Positions 33,553 through 44,600 of a stretch of DNA of 64,000 nucleotides are shown here, piece after piece. The position numbers and the translations under genes were made by a program. Numbering within the stretch: the first letter of the stretch is position 1; each line of letters begins with the position of its first letter. Source of the stretch: Litsea cubeba (Eukaryota; Streptophyta; Magnoliopsida; Laurales; Lauraceae); assembly GCA_012931725.1 (NCBI GenBank), contig CM022944.1:63326804-63390803 (forward strand), given 5' to 3'. The notes below the pieces were generated by a model. That model saw nothing but the letters and a program-made list of their open reading frames with translations, was not told the origin of the DNA and ran no database searches.

Positions 33553-34466
33553 TAGGGGTGCACGGCGGGCGGCTTGGGCGGTTATTGGGCGGTTTAGGCG
33601 GTTTAGCTTTATGGCAGTTTGTAAAAAATAGAAACCGTAACTGCCCAAAGTATAGGCGGTTTGGGCGGTTTTTTTAGCGGGCGACTTGGGCGGTATGTTG
33701 GGCGGTTTGGTATTTGTACCTATCTCTCTCTTTTTTTATTTCTAATAGAATGTAACTAAAGTTTCAAAGTACTTACCATAAATAATAAAAATTAAACATG
33801 ATTTTTAATAAAAGTCAATAATCAGTAATAAAAAAAAATTTCAACTAATTATATCAATGTAAAATTAAAGTCCAAAGGCATCACCAAAATTAAAAAATAC
33901 AATCACTTATATAATCTAACGTCCAAAAGTCAAAAACCTAACAAAGAAACATCTAAATTCCAAAATTCAATGTCTAAATTTCAATAAATAAACCTCCAAA
34001 TTTCAAAATTCAATGTCCAAATGCTAAAAGAAATTCAAAATCTAAACTTCAAGTTCGTAAAGATTGATATATAATTTGAAGCAATCCTGCAACAAAAAAA
34101 AATCATAGTTAGAATAATAATTGATAAAAGATAATAAACATCAATGTTTAGTTTAGTGATAAAATTGTAAGGTTGTCAAACTTTCATACAATATAATCTA
34201 GACTTATATTGGATTGCACTAGGATTTGGAGTAGAAATGTTATCCATAAAGAATAGATGAAGAGGTTTTTTTTTTTAATAATAATGAGCGGGCGGGCGGT
34301 TTGAAACCGCCCACTCAAATGTTAAACCGTAACCGCCCGCTCATTAGTACGGATTGAAACCGCCCCGCCCGCCTAAAGGCGGTTTTGACGTATATCCACT
34401 TTTAGCGGGGCGAGGCGGGGCGGGGCGAGCGGGTTGGTGGGTTACGGTTATTTTTGTGCAGCCCTA
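33553..34466. mobile_element. Non-autonomous hAT element nested in the Tat LTR
   Basis: 914 bp with inverted ends TAGGGGTGCAC and TAGGGCTGCAC (10 of 11 match), flanked by a perfect 8-bp duplication GCATGAAG (33545-33552 and 34467-34474). The 8-bp duplication and TAGGG termini are diagnostic of hAT transposition. Subterminal regions are rich in GGCGGTTT / GCGGGCGG words, and the interior is AT-rich without a transposase frame. The uninterrupted LTR sequence is seen at 31544 and 10900. Confidence 0.92.
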
Positions 34467-36123
34467 GCATGAAGTCGCAACCTGCCATAAATAGGCAATG
34501 CTACTTCCAAAAAATCAAATCTTGGTAGAATCAAACAAAAACTGCAAGAGCCTTCAAGACAACCAAAAGAGGAGTACACAAGAAGTTTCGGGCCATTTCA
34601 AAATCATTTGGCCTAACTTCGCTTCTCCGACAGCTGAAAAGCAGCTCCCGACGGCGAAAGCATCGGAGACACCAAATCTTCGATCAGAGCCGGTGGCTGG
34701 TCTCAAAATACATCCAAAAGGCTCCACGTCAAGTTCCGAGTCATATCGACAACGTTTGACCCTACATCAACCCTCGAGCAGCTAAATCAAGCCTCTCGGC
34801 GGCGAGAACCACCGAGGCCATCACTCATCAGATAGAGCACATGGACGGCTTCAAAATGCTTACAAAGGGCTACACGTCAAATTTCAGGTCATTTCGACAA
34901 CATTTGACCAGACTTTGACGCTCGGAAGCCAAATCAGGCCTCTCAGCGGCGAAGCACCCTGGGACGATGGTTTCCAAGACAAAACCTGTGGATCATCTTA
35001 AAATGACTCCAATAGGTTCCCTGTCAAATTTCAAGTCAATCGGACATCGGTTGACCGCACATCAAGCCGCGACATCTTCATCGCGACAAAAACAAGTCTA
35101 CTGGTGATAGGGCCCCAAACGGCTTCAAAACTCAAATAAAAGCCTATGTTTGGTCTTATTTATTGCTCAGGAGGCTTCACCCCAAATTTTAGGTCATTCC
35201 GACATCGTTTGGCCTAATTTCAGCTTCTGACGGAAAATCGGCAGCTCTGCGCGACAAAGCCTTCGGCTTTCTCGGAAAATTTGAAACTTTACAAACCAAA
35301 ATGCAAGGATTCTCATCAGGTTTTCTACAGGGAAATCAGGCCAATAAATAATCAAAAATATAAAAAAAAATACAGAAGAAAAAAAAATCGAAAAACATAA
35401 AAAACGGACGCAAAACGGGACAAAAAGGGGTGAAAACCGCTCCAGGGTCGCCGGCGACCCTGGAGCCCGGGATCGCCGAGAGGGCCCCGGAAACCCCATT
35501 TCTTTCTTCGTTTTTCGCGATTCGAAGCGTCCGACTTCTGGGATTTTCCAAAATTCAGACTTTTGAGACACTAAATCCTTTGACATCCATCAAAATCACG
35601 GGTCAATCATTAAGAGTATCAGAATCAACATTGATCGCCAACCGGTCAACCAAAAAAGTGTACTTTCTACCCGACCGATCGAGAAATCGACAGGACAGAT
35701 GGCACCGACCTGCTGTTGGCAACCAATACCTGAAGTTACATGGTCATCCGATGTTGATCTACATGAAGATCCATCGATGATCATCACCAAAAGAATCCCA
35801 AAAGATGCGGCATGGCCCGCGACTCTTCAACTGCTCGGCGACCACTTAATGCGATTAATTGACTATAATCCATTTCTTTGGACGGCCCAATCAGAATCAA
35901 GCATCCGAGAGTTACAAGTCAATTGATTTATGGCTTTTAACCCATGAAACTCCTCCCATCATGGCGATTAAAGGCGATTAAATGCCCTCAAACTCCTCCG
36001 GCCAATCAGAAACCAAGAAAAATGAGTTACGAAATAAAGGAATTAAATCTTGTAACTCCTCCCATTATGCGGCTTAATGACAATAAAAGCCTATAAACCC
36101 TCCTAAATGGCTACCAAAAAGCC

Positions 36124-36131
36124 TATAAATA
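36124..36131 (+). promoter_or_regulatory. TATA box of the plus-strand Tat 5' LTR
   Basis: TATAAATA in the CCTATAAATAGGAGAG context. Transcription would begin roughly 30 bp downstream and read the leader and gag-pol. Confidence 0.68.
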
Positions 36132-36649
36132 GGAGAGTACTCCAAGAAGAAAAAATAGCACGACAGACTGCAGAAAATCTGAAAATTCAGACAAAAAAAG
36201 GCATCAGAAATCTAAGAGAAAGAAAGAGAGAAAACTCTGCGGAAGTTCTACACCGACCACCGCTACAAGGTGACAAAAGTCCCTTGGGGGGTACCCCCCC
36301 CCCCCCCCCAAGGATCTTTGCCTTCTCTTTCTGCCTCCAATGGCTTAGGCGTGGCTTTTCAGCCCGTCTACTTAGTTTTTTATTGGACATAGGACCTCCT
36401 TTTGGTTTTTGTCCTCTAAAAACGTGAGGTTATAGCCAAGCCAAGCGAATCAAGAGCATCCTCTGTTCTCATCTGCATGAATGATGGCGAAGTCCACATA
36501 TGGCTTGCGACCGTCAATTTGAACGAGTCCCCCACAGTCTCCGGAGAAGTTAGATCCTCCTTTTCTTGCTTTTCATTGTAGTTTGTATTTTTCTAAAAGA
36601 GACAAAAATCACAACTCTTGTCTTTCATTATTGATAAGAATTGTAAATC

Positions 36650-36722
36650 GGCTAGAAACGCCAAAATCGGCTATAAACGCCAAAAATCGACTATAAACGC
36701 CAAAATCGGCTATAAATGCCAA
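36650..36722. repeat. GGCTATAAACGCC short tandem array in U5
   Basis: Four units of about 19-20 bp, each a mini-inverted repeat GGC...GCC (one unit reads GACTATAAACGCC). Equivalent to 47881-47951 in the right LTR and related to the larger array at 56367-56740. Confidence 0.8.
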
Positions 36723-36995
36723 AAAAATCACCTTTCACGGCAAATCAAGAAAAATGTCTCTTTTCTTAAATATATGTGCAATGGAAAACTTAAAGAAGTT
36801 GATTTCCTTTTTACTTACGAAGGTCGATCTCTGGATCACCACTTGTAATTCCAAGTAAAATAGAAAATCTGGCACACCCACACAAAAAAATGTTGATGCA
36901 CGCCTCTGACTCCCGGTTACGAAAGGGTCGGACCCAACGGACTCTCACGTCCGCCGACCTCGGTAGAACCAAGCAGAAGCGATGTTCCATCAAGC

Positions 36996-37013
36996 TGGCA
37001 CACCCGGTGGTAC
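36996..37013 (+). promoter_or_regulatory. Primer-binding site of the plus-strand Tat element
   Basis: TGGCACACCCGGTGGTAC starts three bases after the LTR end. It begins with TGG, as expected for pairing with a tRNA CCA end. I could not match it to a specific tRNA by eye. Confidence 0.6.
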
Positions 37014-38593
37014 TCGTTCATTTGAGAACACGATGCTAGAAATGAAATATTTGCATATCATATCTTTTGCTTTATGCTTATATTTCTTTTCTCGATTCCT
37101 TGGCTACTTTCTAATTGGTGGCCTATGTAGGATTCCGCATCTAAAAAAAAATGAGATGAGATTTTTTTGGAAATTTCTAATTCTTTGAATTTATTTACAC
37201 TATTTCTCTTTTCAAAAAAGAAATCAAAAAATCAGATTTCTTAGTTTGGATTCAAAATTGAGAAACTTTGACCCTTTTCATTTCGTCTCTGTGCTCGCGG
37301 AAATCATTAAGCCGGTTCGAATTGTGAAAATGGCCATTGTTTTTCTTCGATGAGTTCATTAGAAATTAAAAAAAATCAGATTTCTTATTTTGGATTCAAA
37401 ATTGAGAAACTTTGATCCTTTCCTTTCGTTCGTGTGCTCGCAGAAATTGTTGAGCCTGTTCGAATTAGGATTTGGGCCATCGTTTCTCTTCGATGAGTTC
37501 ATTAAAAATCTAAATATATATATATATATAAAACAAAAAAGACATAGACCACTAAGGTCAAACCAACTGCGTTCTTTGATTACGGTTGATTCAAGAAAAG
37601 CCTTGTCCAGAGTGTGGAGACAGCTTGACTGTTCTAGGCAAGGGTCCTCCAAACGGGTTCATTAAGTAATCCTACCCTTACTTGGGGGCAATTCTATCAA
37701 TCGAGATTTCATAAGACCGGGTTAGGAGGCCTATGTGTACTCTCTCGTCTTTGAAATAAAAAAATTTTCAAAATAAAAAATTTTAAAATAAAAAAATAAA
37801 AAATTCAAAATTCAAATTTTTTTTAAAAAAAATAGTAAATAAAAATAAAGAAAAAAAATAAAAAAAATATTTTCAAAAAAAAAAATCTTAAAAAAAAGGA
37901 TTTTTTCAAAAAAAATCTTCTAAAAAAAAAACTTCCGTCATTTTGGGTACAGATTGGAGAAATTTTGGTCTCCTCCTTTCTGAGCACTGGCGCTCGCGAA
38001 AATCGCCGAGCCCGTGTTCAGATTAGAGTGCCTTTTGCTCTCTTTGATGAACCCGATATTGGCCTTAAAAAAAAACTCATCATTTTTGGATTCAGATCCG
38101 AGAAATTGTGGTTCATTTCCTTCTGAGTGCTGGCACTCGCGGAAATCGCTGAGACCGTATTTGGATATGAATACCATCTGCTCTCTTTGATGAATCCAAT
38201 CTTGACCTTTCAAAATAGAGAATCTCATCTCTTAAACATTTGTGTCTAGCGGTACTAGTACGCCCTTTCAGGGTGTACTGTATTCGTGACCGACACATTT
38301 GTAACTCCAAACTTATATTCTTCTTACATTAAGCAAGCTCTGTTTTTCGATAAGTCGAATTTAAGTTCACAATTGCTTCTAGCAGTCACTGGGACGCTCA
38401 TTTTGGGCTTACCATACCTGCGATCAGAACGATTGTACCCTCTATGGCGTTTTGCCTTCTTCATATTGCTTGGGTCATCTCCCTCAAGGGATTTGAAAAG
38501 ACAAAACCATAGAACTTCCCATTTATGATCATTACATTCTTGTGATTACTAATGGATGTGGTCTTGTTTCAGAAATTTTTCGAGAAAACTAAC
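37014..38593 (+). other. 5' leader of the plus-strand Tat element
   Basis: Long untranslated leader with four degenerate repeats of about 120-125 bp (37248-37363, 37390-37510, 37941-38065, 38087-38212). Each has a GAGAAA(C/T)TTTG-type start, a CGC(G/A)GAAATC core and ends near TTCGATGAGTTCATT or TTTGATGAA. Other contents are a short (TA)n run near 37511-37527 and an A-rich low-complexity block (37750-37935). No gene is present. Small frames such as 38286-38528 show no domain. Confidence 0.65.
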
Positions 38594-41500
38594 AATGGCA
38601 GTATCGCTTACCATTACTTTCAATGAGAACAAGCACCAGCTCATGCTTCAACAGAAACAAATTACGCGCACCCACAAGTGCTCCATCAGCTGCCGAAGCG
38701 TCAACTCCCTCGGCAACTCTCTGAACTCTGGGTCGACCTCAACTCCCCGGACTATCGTCTTTGGGACGCTGGGACCATTCCCACTTCCCGAATAACAAAC
38801 TTCTCCTTCTAAGAAGCAGAAGCTCGCCTCTCAACGTGTCACTACCGTGACACCAAAGGCGAGCACCAGAAGGCCCGAAGCCCGTGGCACCCCCACGAAG
38901 CCTCGACCCACAAACGACCAGGTCTATCCCAAGACTTGGTCCACAAGACCTTCACCAAACTAGAGAAGGTCCCAAACATCCACCAAGCCAGCATACCTGG
39001 CCCCACTCAAGGAAAACCAGTTCTACCCTCTTGCCTACAAGAAAGAGGAGAGACCAATCTCCAACCTGACTCCCAAGTCAACCGAGCATGAGCCGGCTTG
39101 TTCTTACAAGCCCAAAATCGAGTCATGCATCACAAGGCCTCTACAAGCACCTGCTAAGGCCTACAAACCTGCAGTTCGACCCTTCATCTCTACAGGGGCC
39201 GAACTCCAAAAATTCAAAGCTTCGCTGCAACAGGCGAAGGACCGGGTTCGCATCCTGTCCTTGCCCAGCTACAAAGAACACAGGCTCGGCTGCTGCGCCC
39301 GAGGGAGCACATCCTTCGTTGTCAAAGCCCAGCCAGAGCTGACTGAAGCTCAAATTGCTTGTCGTATAAGCCGCCGCACGTCATATTGACAAAAGAGATT
39401 AGAGAAGCAAAGGACCCAGCCTCCTACACTTCAAATCTCTCCTAAATGGGTCAAAAAAGAAAGACCCAGCCAAGTTGCTGCCGTCCATATGGTTGGAAAA
39501 ACCAGAAGACGTAAAAAATCAGCAACAAAAATCCATGTCCGACGTCCGGTGACCCGCAACGTCTCCAGGACAAGAAGACACTCAGAAGAGTCCCCTGCTC
39601 CTTCAAGCAAAGGACGACAAAGTGATCCTTTCTCAGGCTCTTCATCAAAAAGAATGAGCCCCAGCTCAGTCACCAGGATAGTTTCTTCGTTCGAATCTCG
39701 AAGGATGAACGTCCTGGCTACAAATTTTGAGCCACCACCCTGCAATCCACCTCAAGATGATGCGCTCACACGCATCCAGCAGTTGGAACAAGGCCAACAT
39801 AGGATTGAAACTCTGATGGAAAACTTTCGGCCCGCCTTCCAAAATCAGGCGAAGAATGAACCTCCTCCGAATCATCAAGACGATGAGGTAAATGGAGAAG
39901 AAAACGAGTCACGCGCCCTTACCAAAAAGGACGTAGACAGTATCCTCGCCAGAGCAAAAGAAGAGGATATATTCAAGGAGCATGGGATCAAGCCACCATA
40001 TCCCTTATGGAAGGACTCGGTCCCGTTCCCTACAAAATTCAAGCATCCTACTCTCCAAACATATACGGGGAAAGGATTAGCCAGACAGCACGTCATCCAC
40101 TTCAAGATCTTGACGAGAGCTATTGCGGATCAAGATGCACTCAAGATCTGCCTCTTTGCAAGTACCCTAAAAGGTACGACCTTCGATTGGTACTCCACTC
40201 TGCCGGAGGATTCCATCCAAAATTGGGCCATGCTAGAGACACGCTTCCTGACTCACTTCAAAGGTGAGGATCATCCCGCTACTATGGCTCAGCTGTGCAG
40301 CCTAAAATAGGGGGAGAATGAGTCAACATATGACTTCATTCACAAGTGGAAAGCAATGGCATACAAATGCTCTGATGTATTGCCACAAGCGTTGCTAGTC
40401 GACATCTGCCGAAACAACATGAGAGCCAGAATCCGCTCCATGATCATCGGCAACAAATCAAAGGACCTGGGAGAACTCCTGGAAGCTTCCATGGAAGCTG
40501 AAACGGTGATTAAAGACCTCAACAGTCAGAAATCATCAAGAAAAGAGCCAACCGCCATTGCAACCTCAAAACCAAAGAAAAAAGAGGTCCTCAATGTGCA
40601 GACCAAGTCAGCTCCTCTGCCACCAAAGAAAGCTGAAAACAAAGCTGCTGGTAAGAGACCTGAACTTTCTGATGCCTTCAAAGAGCGAGTAGAAAAGAAA
40701 TACCCGTTCGATGAAGATGTTGATGGAATCTTCGGGGCTCTTATGGCAAACGGCAAGCTCATCTTGCCTAAACCCAAAAGACCGGGTGATGTTGGCAAAA
40801 CCAACGATCCTCGGTACTCTCCATACCATTAGATGATCTCGCATCCTCTCAATTAATGCTTCGTTGTGAGGGAGAAAATAAACGAGATGTGGAAAAATGG
40901 AGTCATCACCTTTGACAAAAAACTATGGGTCTGCCTCCGTCAACATGGTGACATGTGGACAAACATCAAAATCACCGAAGAAGAAGATCACTACTTCCTT
41001 CAAGGTGATAAACACAATCCAAGCGTTCGAGGAGCTGGTTCCTTACCCGACACTAGACGGACAACCCATATGGGTACATCCCGATCTCCTGGAAGATGAA
41101 AATTGGGAGGTCGTGAAAACAAAGCCTATAGCTCAACAACGAAGGCAGGCTAGGAAACATCTCCTCAAGCTCAAACGGCAAGAGAAGACCCAGCGAAAAC
41201 AAGAAGTCCAAGAAAAGGCAGAGGCTTCCTCTACCGCTTCACTGGAGGCAACAAAAACGTCCCTTCTAGAGACTTCAAAGGGGGTAAGAAAATTCACTCT
41301 CAGTGATTTCATGCCACCTCAATTCAAAGAAGCTACGCAGGAGGCATCATACTCTTGCAATTCGGTAGTTGGATTCTCCATTGATGGATATGAGTCCAGC
41401 GATACCGATGATGGATTCGAATCCAACCACACCGACGAGTGGGAGGAGTCCCTTGAAATAGGAGAATATCTCTCCGATGAAGAATGGGTTCCTGAGACTC

Positions 41501-41619
41501 ATCTTATGCCAGTAATCTGGTATAACCCCTATAGCCACAAGGATCCTGGTCTGATGATGAAGAAGACCAAGAGGCTGTACAAGAAAATGCTGTTGAACCA
41601 GCACCCCTCATTGCTCTAG
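38594..41619 (+). pseudogene. Tat gag, decayed
   Basis: Gag forms the particle and packages RNA. An ATG at 38594 opens a Pro/Ser/Ala-rich N-terminal region that is badly frameshifted. Better preserved blocks are 39489-40310 (basic N-terminus, coiled region, then the retrotransposon-gag signature TFDWYSTLPEDSI and AMLETRFLTHF), 40356-40832 and 40897-41619 (basic region followed by acidic DYESSD-like repeats). Stops at 40308, 40830 and near 40855 are of the kind made by single changes from CAG, AAG or CAA. The last block ends with TAG at 41617-41619 while pol is already open in another frame, as in the right-hand element. No zinc knuckle was seen. Confidence 0.78.
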
Positions 41620-44600
41620 TGGAAATTAACAATGTTGAGCCACAAAGAATTGATGAAGAAGAAGATTTGGCTCCCATGCCTGATCTTGAAGAATATGCAA
41701 GGATCTTGCAGCGTCTCGCTCTAGAACAAGAGCAAGACTGCGTCAACGAGCTTCCTCGCAATCAAGAGCCTGAAGTCCCTGAAGACCATCAGGTACATCC
41801 TCTCTTAACTCCTGAAAATGGAGAAAATTTCTGGATAGACAATCCTCTTACATCCGAGGATAAGTCTGACTCCGATCAGGCAACGTCTCCTGTTAGAGCT
41901 TCATGTAATGTGATAATTCGGGATTATAGCTCTTCCGAAGCATCGTCTGATGAGATCACTTACACTCCGGCGACGCCTAGCAATGTATCTTCTGGAGCCA
42001 CCTCATCTCACGTGACTTTCACTGAGACGACACCCTCTCAGGTTTCTTCTCCTGAGACTGTGACTTCAAAGTTCACACCCTTCTTGACTGAAGAATCCCC
42101 AGCTATTGATACTTGGGATGATGAATTGGTCAACGAAGAAGAAAGGTTGCTGGATGCAGTTCAGGACTTGTTCCCGAAAAATGCTCCATGCAACACAATC
42201 ACTGAGGATGGCAACTCTGCTGCAGATACATCCTCAGCAAATGAAAAACGACAGCCTCTTGATTCTGAAGACAATCTTCCAAACGAAGACCCTTCTCAAG
42301 AAGCTCTCGAAGTTGGTAGAGGCACTCGCTCTGGCTGGGACGACCACAAAAATTACGACCAATCTTCCTTTACATATGTAAATCCTTTGGGAAAAGATGT
42401 TGTAAGCGCCCCTAGTGGCAACAATGATGAACATGCAGGCCCTAAGGAGGCTTTCAAGTATGACTTGATTGAACACTTCAAGCACATACCTGCACGTCTG
42501 CACATCCTAGATTTATTGCGAATGTCTCCGCACACTTGTGATAATCTCATTTCAGAATTACAAAAGCTGAATGAGGATGTCGACAAATATGCCCCGCAAG
42601 TCCTCCAAATTGAAATGGATTACCGGGTCAAAAACTCAGAAGCCTCCTCAAAGGGAGAAAAGAAGAAAACTGAAGGATCATGCATTGAATGCCTCTCAGT
42701 TAAAAAAGCAGCCAGTGCAACCATCGCCTTCACAAAGGACGACCTCCTACTTGGCGAAACAAGGCACAACCGACCCCTGTACTTCACAGGGTACATCAAG
42801 GAAATGCCTATGCACAGAGTTCAGATCGACCTAGGTTCTGCACTCAACCTCATCTCCACTTCGGCTCTCGAAGAGTTGGGCATCCCACCCAGCAAGCTGA
42901 GCCGCACATCTGTATCTATCTTTGGATACGATGGGAGTCCTCAAAGGCTTATCGGCAAAATCAGGTTCAAGTTGCAGATTGGTGATCTTATCTCTGAGGT
43001 CACTTTGTATGCAATAAAAACCCCTTCATGCTACAACATCCTTCTCGGACGACCCTGGATCCACGAGAATGGTATTGTCCCTTCAACTCTACATCAATGC
43101 ATCAAGTTTGTTGGCGACGATGGCATGATACATCAATTCTTTGCGGACAAAAAACCCCTCAAAGGTAAAGAAGTTCACTTCGCAGACTCACAAATGTATG
43201 AAGGTGAAAAAGAAGAAGAGGAGAAGACACAACACCCTTGGAGAAAGATAAAGGTAAGGCTCCTCAACAATTACAGGAAGAAAACAAACCATCCGGTAAA
43301 TTCGAAGAGAGCATTCAAACTCCCTTCATCATCTCCCTCAAACCTTCAAAGCCTTTGGTCATCACAACTAAAGTGAAGAAAGCAAAGCAAAAGTCTGGGG
43401 GCAAATTTGTTCTCTCTTTCGTGTCTATCATGCAAGACATGGATTCGGATTCAGAGCCAAAAGACGACACATCGTCAAGTCAAGCTGACACTCAGCAAGT
43501 TCAGCCTGCTCTTATTCCAATGGAGACAACTTCTGACATAGAAGATCCTACGTCAGCTTCCTTCATTGTTCTAGCAACTTCAGCAAAGGAAAAACCGATC
43601 TTCTTCTATAGATCGGATGGTTCTTCATTAAACTCCATGCTTGAACCTTTCCAAAATGAAGGTATGCCTCAACTATCCTTATATAGTTCTGTGGCACAAG
43701 CTATTATGAAGAAAATGGGCTATGATGCTCAAAACCCAGTCGGTTTGGGAGAAGGACGCGGTATTCTCACGCCATTGGGGCCCGTCTTGACCAAACGCCA
43801 GCTGGAAGATTGGAGACTCTACGACTATGTAGAAAAGTCTTCATACGGGTCAGGGTATGATCCCGACACTCACCTGAGATAGTTGACACAAAGGCTTAAA
43901 AGTCAATTTACTGACCAAGCCTCAACATCTCAAGTCCATGAAGACATCGATCTCCCTGGATATCTCTTCGATGAGTCACCTGACAAAGATCCAGGAAGCT
44001 CATCCAATTGGTATGATTTCTGTGACGATGAGGAGGAATTGTCCGATGGCACTGACGTGTGGTCTTCTGACCCAGAAGAACCCACATCTCTAAAAGAAGT
44101 AGCCAACTTCGACCTAGTTTCAACAGGCGATTGGGATAATCTCATAGCAAGCCTTAGGAAAATTGCCGATCAAGAAGAGCCGTGGAAAGGAACAAAACCT
44201 TGATCTGGAAATGCCCTCTCCAAGAATTTTGAGAGAACTCAAAGGGCTTCAAGGGAGATTGGCCTACATCAGACGGTTCATCTCCATTCTTTCGGGGAAA
44301 TGTCGTCCATTCTCCCGGTTGATGAAAAAAGGTGTAAACTTTGTCTGGGATGCTGACTATGAAGTTGCATTCCAAGATATCAAGTCATACCTCACCAAAC
44401 CTCCAGTGTTAGCTGCCCATACCATTGGAAAACCATTCATCTTGTACACAAGAGCCCTTGATCACTCTCTAGGTGCTCTGCTTGCACAAGAAAATGATGA
44501 AAGAAAAGATGCTGCTCTATATTACCTCAGCCGCATGCTAGTAGGTGCAGAGCATCGCTACTCTCCAGTCGAAAAAGAATGCCTTGTAGTGATGTTCGCT

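Larger units (their letters stand above)
33498..36992 (+). mobile_element. 5' LTR of the plus-strand Tat element (with nested hAT)
   Basis: TGTTGACACC to GTTCCATCA. After subtracting the nested 914-bp hAT element and its 8-bp duplication it is about 2.57 kb. It has U3 degenerate repeats (about 34600-35270), a TATA box at 36124, the R-region poly-G/poly-C hairpin (36281-36313) and four GGCTATAAACGCC units in U5 (36650-36722). A primer-binding site follows, which identifies it as the 5' LTR. It is about 200 bp longer than the right-hand LTR mainly because that copy lacks two U3 repeat units. Confidence 0.9.

Noticed and set aside
36996..37013. Assigning the Tat primer site to a named tRNA
   Set aside because: The sequence begins TGG as expected, but I could not match the remaining bases to a specific plant tRNA without a search.
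38286..38528. 80-codon frame in the Tat leader, membrane-like
   Set aside because: Short, unsupported by any motif, and located upstream of gag in decayed sequence.
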